A stretch of 64,000 bases of DNA from Kalaharituber pfeilii (lineage: Eukaryota; Ascomycota; Pezizomycetes; Pezizales; Pezizaceae), in the NCBI GenBank assembly GCA_015179045.1, contig WHUZ01000083.1:1-64000 (forward strand), read 5' to 3'. The position numbers and the translations under genes are program-made. The notes under the pieces were generated by a model. The model was not told the DNA's origin and made no database searches. It was given only the letters and a program-made list of their open reading frames with translations. Position 1 is the first letter of the stretch; each line of letters starts with the position of its first letter. Positions 21,345-32,613 of this stretch are shown one piece after another.

Positions 21345-23300
21345 GGTCACGAGCGTCCAAGGGGATCCCTCGGCTCCTCAATGTTGCTTACTCCTGCTGT
21401 AAACTCCTCCCGCAATCTCCTCCTATCCTTTTCGTCTTATTTATTGGCTTGCTGCGATGCGTCTTCTAATAGATGGTATTGGAATTCAGAAGTGTAAGCG
21501 CTGGTCCGCAATAACTAAGTCACCAACTGGCCCACGCCGCCTCTTATGAATCCTACCAAGCGGTCGGGACCCTGCCTCTGAACAGGCCGCTCAGAGCAGT
21601 CCGGTTGCAGCCAGACGACGCTCAGAGACAATTCCAACAAGCCCAGGAAAGGAAATCAGGCTGCAGCAAACAGACAATACCTCTGGGCCCGCCGCCACAC
21701 AACAGCAGATCAACGAACGAGCACCGACTGGGCTGCAAGCCTTCACGCTGGAAAGGGTGCTGGGGAGTGCGAGGCCGAACCGGACAACTGCAGGTATGGG
21801 CAGAGGCCATCAAGGCACCTCTCGGGACTCGCCGGGCTTTAAGAGGATTGAGGAGGGGAAGCGCACACTGGGAAGGAAGCGCAGGAGCGGGGGGTGCCGT
21901 GGGTGGGCAGCGTGGGTGGCCACTGAGGGAGGGCCACTTGCAGAGAGTGCGGCAGGAACAGAGCCCCTGGCTCGCTTCAGCAAATTTCGGCGCAATAGAC
22001 GAGTCAAAGCACAGCATGCCGGCCACCTCCAGGCCCTTGTCCGCTGGCCTCAAGATGGGGCAGCGGGCGTTCAAAAATCCCAAAGCTGGCAAAGACGGAC
22101 GCAGAGCTGGCCGTGCAAGCTGCGACATGCGAAGTCCACACTTCCATGATTCAGATTCAGCGAGTGGATGTGAGGGCGTCCAAGCTGATATCCCAAGTGT
22201 ATTGACTACCACGCAGGACTCAGGAGGGCGGTACCGGGAGACGACGGTTGATCCCAGTCAAGGCAGGGCGGCAGCGAGCGCGCGAGCAGGAGAACCCTCA
22301 GTGTGCTGCTCTGGTTCGAAGACTCACGATCATAAAGAACGGTCAGCCACACTGCACGCCTCCTACCTGGCCGCTTGCATCTCTAAGTAGGGTGGAAAGG
22401 ATTTTCAGCCAATGGCTTTCATCTTGGGAATACAGCCCAGTGGCAAATACTCATGCAGGTTCGGGGCATTGCCAGGGCAGATGCGACTTGCGCACACGTG
22501 CATGCGCTCGCTGTGCAGGAACGGGACCTTCTGGAGGCATTCCCTGGGGTGCCGATGCTCTAGTGCTGCGTCTAGAGCATGTTTGCTTCTTTCTTTCTTG
22601 ATACCCCTTCTCGAGCGTCTTCTATTGCAAGGCCTACCCATGACCCATGCGTCTTTCAGGGGACGAATATGAAGAACCTACAAAAGCGCCAGCCCCAGTG
22701 CCAAGACCGTCGAAGACCTTGAAAGCGGTGAAGCCTGGCCGAAAAGGTCCCCGGAGTGACCTCAACGTTGATGCCATGAGGGTCTTCATTTACTGCAGTA
22801 CTCGAGTAGTAGTTGATACCCCTCTCCCCTAGTGTCGCCATTCGTCCACATTGGCACTGCGCCTCTTGACTCGCCAGAATATTGCCCAATCATAGGCCAG
22901 AAGAGAACTATGTGAGATAAGAAGCACATATCGACACTGTCATGCACTCCGCAACTACAAGATGCAGAGCTTAGTTACGTTATCATATACTAAAAAGATC
23001 CTTGGGTGGATTCAAAGTCTTTGAAAAAAGTAAGAGCATTCTATTACCAATGAGCAAAGATACTGGATTCAATGCAGAGTAAATCTGAGTAGGTCGCCTA
23101 CAGGCTGAAGGGGCTGATTGTATCCCATTTCACCGGTTACTTCAAACTCGCCGGTCCGAACGGCCGACTAATTATGCGCCAGTCAGCCGTTCCAATACTT
23201 TTTGGATAATCTCATGCCAACACCCTCTGGGCCGTGAAAAGCCGAGCGCAGCGAGGGTCTTGATTCTTATGTTGGCATGTACTTATACCAGCATAAATAC

Positions 23301-23566
23301 CGGAACACCAGGGGTTGTCGGCAGGGTTAGTGAAGTGGTCTTTGTGTTGTAGGAAGCTGAGTGAGGTAGTGGGACTCGCTGAGTGCAGATAATTTTCTTT
23401 ATCTTCTAGAAAACATGCCTAGACATATGGGTGCCGAAATTGCTGCTCATGGAGGATATACAAATGGAGTCGTAGTAACTCCTGTGGTTTATCTCTTGAT
23501 TATTCAACTCAAAAACTGGCGTTGTTCCCTGGCCAGTATCCCTGCCGACAACCCCTGGTGTTCCAA
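23301..23566. repeat. 25-bp inverted repeats 0.2 kb apart
   Basis: GGAACACCAGGGGTTGTCGG at the start of 23301-23325 is repeated in inverse orientation at 23542-23566. The pair could be termini of a 266-bp MITE. The right arm lies directly before the first 71-bp direct repeat. No target duplication is obvious. Confidence 0.6.
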
Positions 23567-23582
23567 ACCCGCAAAAAGCCTT

Positions 23583-23653
23583 GGGGATTGGGCATGCATG
23601 ATACACTTACCCCAATATTGCCTAATCCCCAAAGACTTTTACGGGTCACTGTA
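23583..23653 (+). repeat. 71-bp direct repeat, copy 1
   Basis: Nearly the same 71-bp sequence occurs at 24223-24293, differing at about six to eight positions. It contains a hairpin (GGGGATTGGGC with GCCTAATCCCC, one mismatch in this copy) and ends ACGGGTCACTGTA. On the minus strand it starts TACAGTGACCC, like the end of a TA-targeting DNA transposon. Confidence 0.7.
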
Positions 23654-23904
23654 GCACATGTAGAAACACTCCCATAGGAGAAGTAGTTTGATATACTAGT
23701 TCTATACTTTTGCTAATATTCATATGTCAAGTAAGTAAGGTTTGTATTAATTTCACTAGGCTTTGTTCTCGGATGAATAGGTACCTTTACAGCTTAGATG
23801 CTGTTAACAGTACTTCTGGGAGCTTTTGCCTAGAAGCCTTACTATAGCAAATATAGCTGTAAGTAAATTTACAAAACTAAAAAAAAAAAAAAAAAAGCTG
23901 ACAA

Positions 23905-24190
23905 GTTAGATACCATTAATGAGTGGTTAGATACTGCTAAGGAGACATTAGACGCTGCTAAGCAGACCTTAGATGCTGCTAGCTAGACTGTAGACGCTGC
24001 TAAGGACACCGTAGATGCTACTATCCAGACCTTAGATGCTGCTAGCTAGACCTTAGACACTGCTAAGCAGACCCTTGACACTGCTAAGCCGACCTTAGAC
24101 GCTGCTAAGGATGACCTTAGATACTGTTAATGAACAAGTTAGATACTGGTAATCAACAGATTAGATGTCGCTAATGAATAGGTTGAACAC
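23905..24190 (+). repeat. Decayed 21-bp heptad-repeat array
   Basis: About 12 imperfect copies of a 21-bp unit, best seen as TTAGACGCTGCTAAGCAGAC plus C. Read in frame it encodes heptads such as LDAAKQT, LDTAKET and VDAAKDT, the pattern of an amphipathic helix, but two units carry TAG stops (GCTAGCTAG) and the frame shifts at the right end by single-base additions. It is a relic of a coiled-coil coding minisatellite or a non-coding repeat that happens to be in register. No start codon or flanking gene is visible. Confidence 0.65.
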
Positions 24191-24222
24191 TATGCATATT
24201 TGATGTGACCATCGAAAGTCAT

Positions 24223-24293
24223 GGGGATTAGGCTTGCATGATACACTTACCCCAATATTGCCTAATCCCCTATCCTTTTTACGGGTCACTGTA
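24223..24293 (+). repeat. 71-bp direct repeat, copy 2
   Basis: Second copy of the repeat at 23583-23653. Here the internal hairpin is perfect (GGGGATTAGGC pairing with GCCTAATCCCC around a 26-nt loop). The two copies flank the heptad array, 569 bp apart. Confidence 0.7.
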
Positions 24294-24689
24294 TATAAAA
24301 TTTTTTTTCTTTTTTAATACTGTCGATGAACAAGTTAGACACTGTTGACAGTGCTACCAACCGTTATGAGTGCGATCAACTATTCGCAGACTTTACACCA
24401 AAATGTAGAACTACTGGTGACTAGCAGTAGTATGGTTGGACCTATACAGAAGTATCCAGTAGCTGTCCAGCTGCTTGTACCAGGTCGTCGGCCACCTACA
24501 GATTAGTAACCTGGTCAACGTTTATCTCTTAGGTTTATGCTTTGCTAGGAGCTTACTCGTATTGCGTATGTTATACTACTAGATCAATGCTTCCACGTAC
24601 CCCTGAGTACATAGCCTCCATGTAATATGGTGACTATGAACTATAGTAATAAATGCGGTGATGATGGGTAGGTACTAGTAGGCATGGGT

Positions 24690-24706
24690 CTGGTTACGAG
24701 ACTTAT
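24690..24706. repeat. Solo terminus of the hairpin-MITE family
   Basis: GTCTGGTTACGAGACTTA repeats the right end of the 303-378 element, with the T/A context preserved. No matching left end is visible nearby. Confidence 0.45.
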
Positions 24707-25135
24707 ACTTGGGTATGATAGGGCATGTTTAAGTGGAAAGCGCCGATTTAGAGTGGATGAGGTTCAGAAAGCGTAATGACGCAGAGGAACCGGCTGGTTA
24801 TACCCTGGCTAGAGACTGGTTCTACGGAGCGCTGGTGGATTATAACCTTGCTAGTAATGACGACGGTACTGAAGAACCCTGACGAGAGAAATTTAGGCTC
24901 TTGATGAAGGTTTGGTATTCTAGCAATTTTATGCACTAAGGCGGCGTTAGACATGCCATACCCAAGTACCTGAGATTTGGATCTAAGATTTGGATCTAAG
25001 GGCAGCTTCGGGGTAGTACTAAGTCTACCTAGACGGCTTTAGCACTATTTTACTAGATGGGGTGCTTAGATTCAAATTAGCCGACTAAATACGTAAGAAT
25101 TAAGCTCGCAGCTAGAGGGCCTTGGCATGAGACTA

Positions 25136-25546
25136 CAGTTTTCCCTTGCCATATCGGATGCTCTCATGCTTCTACATTCCGTTCCCATACAAAACCCTCT
25201 TGCTATACCGGACGCACTAAGAATACCGGACCGGACAGGAATTGTCAGGTACTTATCCCCTTGTCTTCATACAAATATATTATTTGCTATACCAGATACA
25301 CTAAACTTCTATGTCCAATCTTGGCTGCCCCAACCTTTGCATTCACCTTGAACATGCTTACTAAACTTCACTTTACTTAATTGAATTAGGTGGTCATCGT
25401 CGATCACTTCCTGATTAGGCAATTTCCATCATTTTTGCTGCCAAGCCCTATTGTATTTCTGCCAAGCATTTTATTTTATAACGGAACGGTGCTATACCGG
25501 ACGAAAAGGGCCGGATTTACAGATCCGGTATAGCAAGGGAAAACTG
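25136..25546. mobile_element. 411-bp TA-flanked TIR element
   Basis: Left end CAGTTTTCCCTTGCCATATC and the reverse of the right end CAGTTTTCCCTTGCTATACC form about 25-bp imperfect inverted repeats, bordered by TA at 25134-25135 and 25547-25548. The subterminal motif TTGCTATACCGGA recurs inside. This is typical of Tc1/mariner/pogo-derived MITEs; no transposase is encoded. Confidence 0.75.
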
Positions 25547-27853
25547 TACTTTTTGGACCAGCGAGTACGGACCTAGACTACCTACAAAAATGTGCCAGTC
25601 AGTTCGACTAGAGTGCCAATGCTGCAAATGGAATCTTTCGTCTCGTTGGCCACACCTTCTCTTTATGTTCTCTGAAGTCACGACCCATAGGCCTTATACG
25701 GTACCGTACACTGTTGGCGTTTGCAACGGATTAACGAAGTTTTCACATAGCCCTCTCGTTTACCATCAATACTTGATTGCTTGGGTTCAACGCGTGGCAA
25801 TGGGCGGTGGATGACACTCGGGCGCCAAATAAACCCCCTTTCTCATATGGATATATTACTTACATACACAGTTGCTGCAGGATTGAAAAAAATTTCAAGA
25901 ACGTCCAAAATGCACCTTATCGTGGCGGACGTTCTGCCGACATGATAGGTGCTTGATTCTCTGTCTGAGGCCAATACGGCCATTTCTCCGCCTACTGTTT
26001 TTCTTTTTCAGATGAACGTTTCATGTCTCAAAGTGTAGTCTGGCTCAAAGTGTGTTCTCTCCCCGTTGCATCAGCTTTCTCATGGTATGATCGCCGCCGG
26101 CCGTTTGACTAACGTTCAGAGATAACACTGCCCCATCTTATATGAATGATTCACCTCGGTCACCCAGTGCATCCTAGCAATGTTTCATTGTTAGGTAGCA
26201 ACCTGTGGTTAGTAAATCAACATATAAGTATATGGAAGGAGGTTTGACAAATGTTATATTCCGGCGTATTTTGGACTTATGCAAGGAAGTTCTATAAAAT
26301 GCAAAGTTAAATTCCGTACCTGATCTCATGTCATCCTGCAGAGTGGTCCTATACACCCGGTGACGCAGGTTATCAGAGAGAGATTCTACATAGGAGACTT
26401 GTTCACCAAGTGAAGATTAGGCTAAATGTGATATCGCATTCAGCACTAAATGATTCAGTGGTTTCAAGCGTTACAACCAGCAGAACCATTTATACAGAAC
26501 ATACAGGGAGAATATTAGGTTTGCTAGATGAAGTTACTCTAGTCGATCTTCGGCATTTTAACTGGTTCCGCAATATCTCCCAAGCGTGTTCTTTCAGCAA
26601 ATTTTAGCTCCTGGCGCACAGGCTTAAGGGGTTACCAGTTCCCCGCTGGTACTCTTCCTTATTTGTTAAGAGAAATAGATACTAGAGTGTACTTGATTTC
26701 GAAGGATTTTACTATTCGCTTAAAGACAGCTCTGGCTGTAAGAAGAAAGCAAATTTTGCTTTCATCCCACCTTGACAGTTAGCAGATCATTTGCACTAAC
26801 TTGGAGGATCTGCCACAGAGCAACTTACCATATATATCACTACACCGAAGGTTTGACCGCGTTTTCTAGTTAGGGCTCCACGGTAAATCTCCCGGTCACA
26901 CCACAATTACGTGGCAGGGTTCAAAACGCTTCACCAGGAGTGAAGTTGAGCGGATTTCACTTCTCCTCTCATCAAACTGTCAACTGCAGCTGATGGTCCA
27001 ATTATTACCTTCTCTCCTCCAAGTGCGGTTATGGGCAACTCGCATGCATCCTGGGCGATGGAACCATGGTATCATAAACTTGACGTGATGGCTAGAATTT
27101 ATTCCTATGCAAAGGAAGCTTGATACTGCAACTATAAACATGTCCTACTCTAGTCACAATCAACAGCATCTCCAGTTGACATAGCCACACACTTTAGACT
27201 ATGGGATGATTTTCAAGTAGGTAGCGGAACTTTGCATTTGATTTCAGAGCACATCGTGAGAAGGGAAATGATCGCATTCGTCTTCACTTCCTATGGTCGA
27301 GCATCGTGCCAACAAGACTCGTCATTTTCACAAAATATCATCAATACTAGTATCATGCTGTTTCAATCAAAAACCCTTATGGTTTCGTTGTCTAGCTTCA
27401 GCAAAGTGAAAAATGAGATCACCAAGCTGGTGGGGTTTTTTTTTTCTTTTTCTTTTCTCCCTTCATCGCCTCAACTTACCGATATAGTAGCCCAGTATCT
27501 GGATATATACGGTGCATTAAATTGCTGCATCCATGATAATTTTCTACTACGATGGTTACGGGTGAGTGTAAACACCGATTTGAACAGTGGCTATGGGCGG
27601 TCGTATCAACCTGTTATTATAGCGACTGGGACGGAGGTCTCGACGGACCAATACACAGCTCTCCATTCCTTCTCTACCGCATCTTGAGATACCCTGCACA
27701 AGCTAATTGATAGATTTTCTTCATGTCCCTACAAACATTCAGCAAAAGTCGCGGGAGTGTGTTGGATCGGTTATGCACTGCTGCGCCTAAGTAATTTAGG
27801 CTGGCGCCATGTTGGTCAAACAAGAATTGCCTTGATGAAGAGCTCGTGAGATA

Positions 27854-27951
27854 GGAGCCTATTCCATACGCTGAGGAGCCTATTCCATACGCTGAGGAGC
27901 CTATTCCATACGCTGAGGAGCCTATTCCATACGCTGAGGAGCCTTTTCCAT
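27854..27951 (-). repeat. 21-bp minisatellite, 4 exact copies plus partial
   Basis: The unit GGAGCCTATTCCATACGCTG plus A is repeated exactly at 27854, 27875, 27896 and 27917, then partly at 27938. On the minus strand it lies in a 115-codon ORF (28021-27674) and encodes heptads SSAYGIG. Exact identity implies recent amplification. The ORF lacks a signal peptide or recognisable domain, so its coding status is open. Confidence 0.85.
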
Positions 27952-29229
27952 GTAAAAGACTATTTCCATATGATAATGTGCCACCTTCATCCACTCGGCT
28001 ACCGACAGAACATGACTTCACTTTAGGGAGGTCTCGGATGGCCCTTGAAGCTTCTTATACCAGTACAACAGGTGGATGAATCGTCATACGCATCGTTGAT
28101 CGTAAAAGCAATTATATAGTCATGTGGGCAAAATTGCTGAAGGAAACAAACATACCAATATAAACCTACAACAGCGGGCTAACATAGCCACGTCCCCATT
28201 TCATAATACATGAACCCCTTTCTTCATCCATTGGGCGGGGCCGTGCAGCAGGTTTAGCTCAGACAAACACTTGATTTCCATTGCCTGGTTGGCATTGTTG
28301 ACCGTCTCGCTCCCAAGTCAGTAATATATGCAGGTTCAAGGTAAATAGCTGCCGGGATACTCACGGTGTGATTGGGTAATAAATCAATCGCACATCACAA
28401 CAGATGATGCCTGTTGACGATCACTTATGTTTGCCTAAATGGGATATCAGCAACATCAGCAACATATCAAGCCACAAAGCGAAATGATTGTAGTGGATGA
28501 GGCGGTTATGTTATTCTCGACTGGACGAAGTGAAAGAGATTAATGATCTCGGGAGTGGGTCACATTTGTGTTAGCCTGGCGTCGAGCGCGAAAGCATTTG
28601 GTAACTTCACCGATAAACTGAAGAAGAGGCAAGCGTCTAAGACACTCCATGAGCTGATGTCGCACGAAATCGAGTTTGTTCATCAGCTTCATCATCTCAG
28701 ACATATTAGGTGAATCATGGGTGAGACCGAGGATCTACAATGTTACTTGTGGAAATTCCCAATTTCTTATGAGGCCAAAGGGTGCGATAATGTTGATGTG
28801 AATGTCTTCAGCACATGCACTGTCATATATTGGTTGCAAAATTATTACTAGAACAGCAATTTAGGATATCGGGACTTTGCATGGTCAATCCGCTATTCAT
28901 ACCTCTTAGGAAATTTTCAGATCTAGATCCCCACAATGCCTTGGCCTCATGACCATGATCAGCACGAGACTACTCGTTATGTATCATACCAGCATTTAAT
29001 GCTGCAGGTGGGGGCCAAGTTATAGGCCGTGCGAGCGGTCTGTGAGCAGGTGAGGCCTAGGGCCTGCACCTGACTTTGGAAGCAAAATTGTATGAGAGAT
29101 ACCCGCCAGTCAGTCAGTAGCAATATCCGGGGACGAGGCTAGCAATATCCATCCCCGATCCGGTAGCCTTTTCTCGCACGGCCCTAACAGGCAGCCCCAC
29201 TTGCATCACTAAATGCCAGTAACGAGTAC

Positions 29230-29433
29230 CTACGCAATGACACAAAGCGGGGCAGTGGAGATCTCGCCTTGCAGATCATCGGTTTTACAGTAATCACATC
29301 TGGACCAGATCGCAATGACCTCTCTCTTCCCATTCATCAAGTCTGAAAGCTCTGATTCACTAATATTCTTCGGGTTTACGCACACGCACCAATTTCCAGT
29401 AACAGGGCACCGGGTTAGACATCTCCACAGCAC
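29230..29433 (-). other. Cysteine-rich ORF fragment
   Basis: On the minus strand an open stretch ending at 29230 contains seven cysteines (RCLTRC, WCVC, RCDYC, PLC) and a plausible acidic helix. The frame continues upstream to a CTTCTAG that could be a splice acceptor (near 29490), but no start exon or signal peptide was found. It may be a relic of a small secreted protein gene. Low confidence. Confidence 0.25.
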
Positions 29434-31541
29434 ACTAGGAACCGAGTGATTGTGTGTCCCAAAAGATGTTGCTTCCAGTCGGCTCAGCTAGAAGAATCAA
29501 GCTTACGTGTGTCCCGGAGCCACCATCATGCGATGTCGCGCAATGTTGGCCAATCCCACTCCTTTTTTGCTGCAGGTACCAGTACAAAATGCAGCATGCA
29601 CATAAAGTAGAGTACTTGCGGAAGTGTCTGCTTACGGAAACCTGAAATAGCAGTCGATCAATGTACCGATAATGCAGGAACCAATTCCCAAGTTATGTGG
29701 ACCTTGCATGGTTGTACCTTACTGGACTGGACTTGAGCCAGATGACCTGGTGGTGGTGCCATTGTTAACCTCATTGGACTCGGTTATGATTCTTCTTTCA
29801 TGGAATGAAGCAAGCGAATGCAAGATAAGAATCTGCAGCTGGAGTGATATGCAGCTAGTATATGATATGCCCTGCACGTAGGCCCTGCAGCATATGACTA
29901 TGGTACGTGAGTGAGTATCGCCCTTCCTACATATATATATATACGGTGGCTTCTTTTTGTGGTTTAGTTGCTGATAGCTTTGTTCTGGTCTGGTGGGAAA
30001 GCTTGTCTGGTTCTACTAGTGGAATGTAACTGAAGATACTTTTTTATATTTATGGAGCCTCCATCTGAATGCAATATGTGGGTATATGCTGTTCGGCTCT
30101 TGAGCAAGTATGCTTCGTATATACGAGTAAGCCCTGTCAATGGGGAGTGCTTTCAATTAGTGTAACAATAGTTTTCTTGATTGATGGCCTAAAACAACAG
30201 CTACAGGATAGCAGCATGAGAAGTGTGGGTGAGTATGACAAGCTATTTCTTTCTGATTCAAGCACTCTCATTGCAGAGTTGTGCTAACACATGGTGATAC
30301 AATCCTCGGTTAGCCTAGCCTCTCTCTGAGGCTCCTTCCTCCCTCTACACACACATTTGTACACCCGAACTTAATCATAAATACAACTATGCTGTCCCAG
30401 CTCGCCACCACGGGTAACAGTCTTTCAATAGAGGCTTATTTGCATTTTACCTGCAGCTGAACGTTGCTACTTCCAACTACTCTCTTGGATCTGCACCAGC
30501 TCAATCAAACTAAAGCGGAATAATTGAGTTCGAAATTTTAAAGCTTAGTTCCTTGCATTGAGCAAAATTCATCTGATAACTATCAACTCAAAGCTAGTCT
30601 AAAGATAGAAGACCTGATCTGCAAGAGTGTATGTTTATATTCTTTACTTGAATAATAGTCATTTCTGAGGCGTATGTGCATGCATCGTGTATAGTACTAC
30701 TACGACTATAGGTGCACCGCACGACCATATCATTGGTATTTCGTTATTTCAGGCGCTGGATATAGATCGATTGGATATTTAGGTAACTATATACGAATAT
30801 ATGGGGATCTCAGTGCCATCATGATATGAGTTAAACATAGCAATATACCTCATAGAGTGAGGTTACATTTCCTCTAAATGCAGTACCACAGCACCACCGT
30901 AAGACTGCGAAGTTGTGAGCACGTCCCATAGTAAGCCTTCAGCTCTCTTCACACAAAACGAAATATGCCGTAGTATTGTGAGTCGGGTTCTGCAGTCCAA
31001 CACAAGATACTTATTGAAGACAGTAGTCCCTTTCTGGAAGGTTGCATATGCAGGCGGGTGTTTGCCATTGTATCCATGAGTATACGCATGTTCTATACTT
31101 GGCATGGTAGAGCAACCATTTGGATGGCCTTTTTCTCCATCGTCCGTACAATGATGCTGATCAAAAATGGGAGGCTTCCAAATCAGACTATATACAATGG
31201 AACACATGATTGAGATTAATCGAAATGAGTTCAGGGACCATCCAAGTAGGTCTTGTTCTTTTAACCGTAATTACGGGGAGTTTACTACAAACGCATGGGG
31301 ACGAGGCTAGGAGTTTACTAATTCTATCGGCTAAGATGTTCTCCAACAAAGGTGTAGCGTTTTTATTAACACTTCTGCATAGTCGTTGTCAGTATCTACG
31401 TAGTCAAAGACAACCCGGAAGCAACCAACAAGTCTGGGGGCGACATCAAGGGGATCAAAAAGCTCAGGTCCATGGCCAATGATGTTGGGGACGAAGTTGA
31501 ACTCCGGAAAAGGGAATGGACAATGGCAATACTTTGGTGTA

Positions 31542-31701
31542 CAGTCGGACCTCTCATATTGGATCCTGTCGTATGGGACAACCTGTCTTATTGGATCAAC
31601 TTTGCCGGCCCGAGCCAATTTGGCAGGTGCGGATGATTGGATATTTGTCTTATTGGATAAAACCCGCTGGTCCCCGCCTTATCCAATCACAGGCTCGACT
31701 G
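31542..31701. mobile_element. 160-bp MITE with TA duplication
   Basis: Left end CAGTCGGACCTCTCATATTG and reverse of the right end CAGTCGAGCCTGTGATTGGA are imperfect inverted repeats bordered by TA (31540-31541 and 31702-31703). Several TTATTGGAT motifs repeat internally. Pogo/mariner-type non-autonomous element. It interrupts a minus-strand open stretch (31618-31331). Confidence 0.7.
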
Positions 31702-32316
31702 TATCCGGTGATTCATACTGCGCTTGGCAATAAGACTCCATCGATAAAAGGGTGGCACAATGCAAGAAATCGGGAGGGAAAGACTGTTAGGAGGAACAAC
31801 TTTGCTATGGGGATAAGTGATGAAAATTTCCCTTAATTAAAAAGAGTAACTGGCTGTGCATAAGATAGAGTTCGGACATTTACTGGTTGCTTACAGAGGT
31901 TGCATTGGCTTGGCCGTAGGATAACGGAATGGGAGTAAAGAAATACATCATGTCTTTACTGAGAGGTGGTGACGGTGAGAAGCTAACGGTAACGGTTGGA
32001 GTATTCAGGATACATATGCATGAGGAGGAAAAGAATAATTCCAGCAATTGGCAAGACGAGTTGAAGAGAATATGGGCACGGGTAATTGTTTTGTTTCAAA
32101 CGAATACGAAGAATTTTGGGGGAGGTTAGGACGTCGTGAGAAATAATCTCTTTCCGGTAAAGTAATACCTACAATTCTTTTCCATCCCGCTATCGCTTAT
32201 AAAATATCTATAATTCCTTAGCGATATTTCTTGAATAAATTAAATCACTATATCCACTCGCCTCTACTCTAACAATATCAAGACACTGTTACTTGCACTC
32301 TTTTCGCATCTCTGCC

Positions 32317-32613
32317 CTAATAATCAACAGTTTGTTTATAAGCGTTGCAACATAATGAAAATATCAACTCGTTCATTACCATAACCTCAATACCAAGACT
32401 CATCTCCACAGCAATGACTCTACACCAAAAATCACATGCCTTACAACAATCTTTATCCATCCGTCCGTTTAACTCCCTCAACATTGCATCCGCCCGAAGA
32501 ACTTCCACATCGTTCGAATAAAACTCTTCTTGTTGAACATGCAATTCCTCATCGTCTTCAATATCATCAAACACGTCATTCCGCATCCACTCCAAAGTCA
32601 TTCCTTCCATCAT
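32317..32613 (-). pseudogene. Degraded coding-like stretch
   Basis: A minus-strand 98-codon ORF beginning MMEGMTLEWMRND has protein-like composition (acidic helix, CCKACDFWC). Coding-like but stop-interrupted sequence continues upstream in other frames to about 32.85 kb, for example SPVYELCQSHVDGMFMAEV. It may be a decayed gene; I cannot name the family. Confidence 0.25.

Noticed and set aside
21605..22390. 261-codon plus-strand ORF with a 196-codon antisense ORF (21622-22212)
   Set aside because: No ATG start for the long frame (TTG), both strands open simultaneously because of high G+C, no domain or signal; more likely the promoter side of the 17-21 kb gene.
27232..27687. 151-codon plus-strand ORF
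   Set aside because: TTG start, homopolymer-containing, no domain; peptide composition random.
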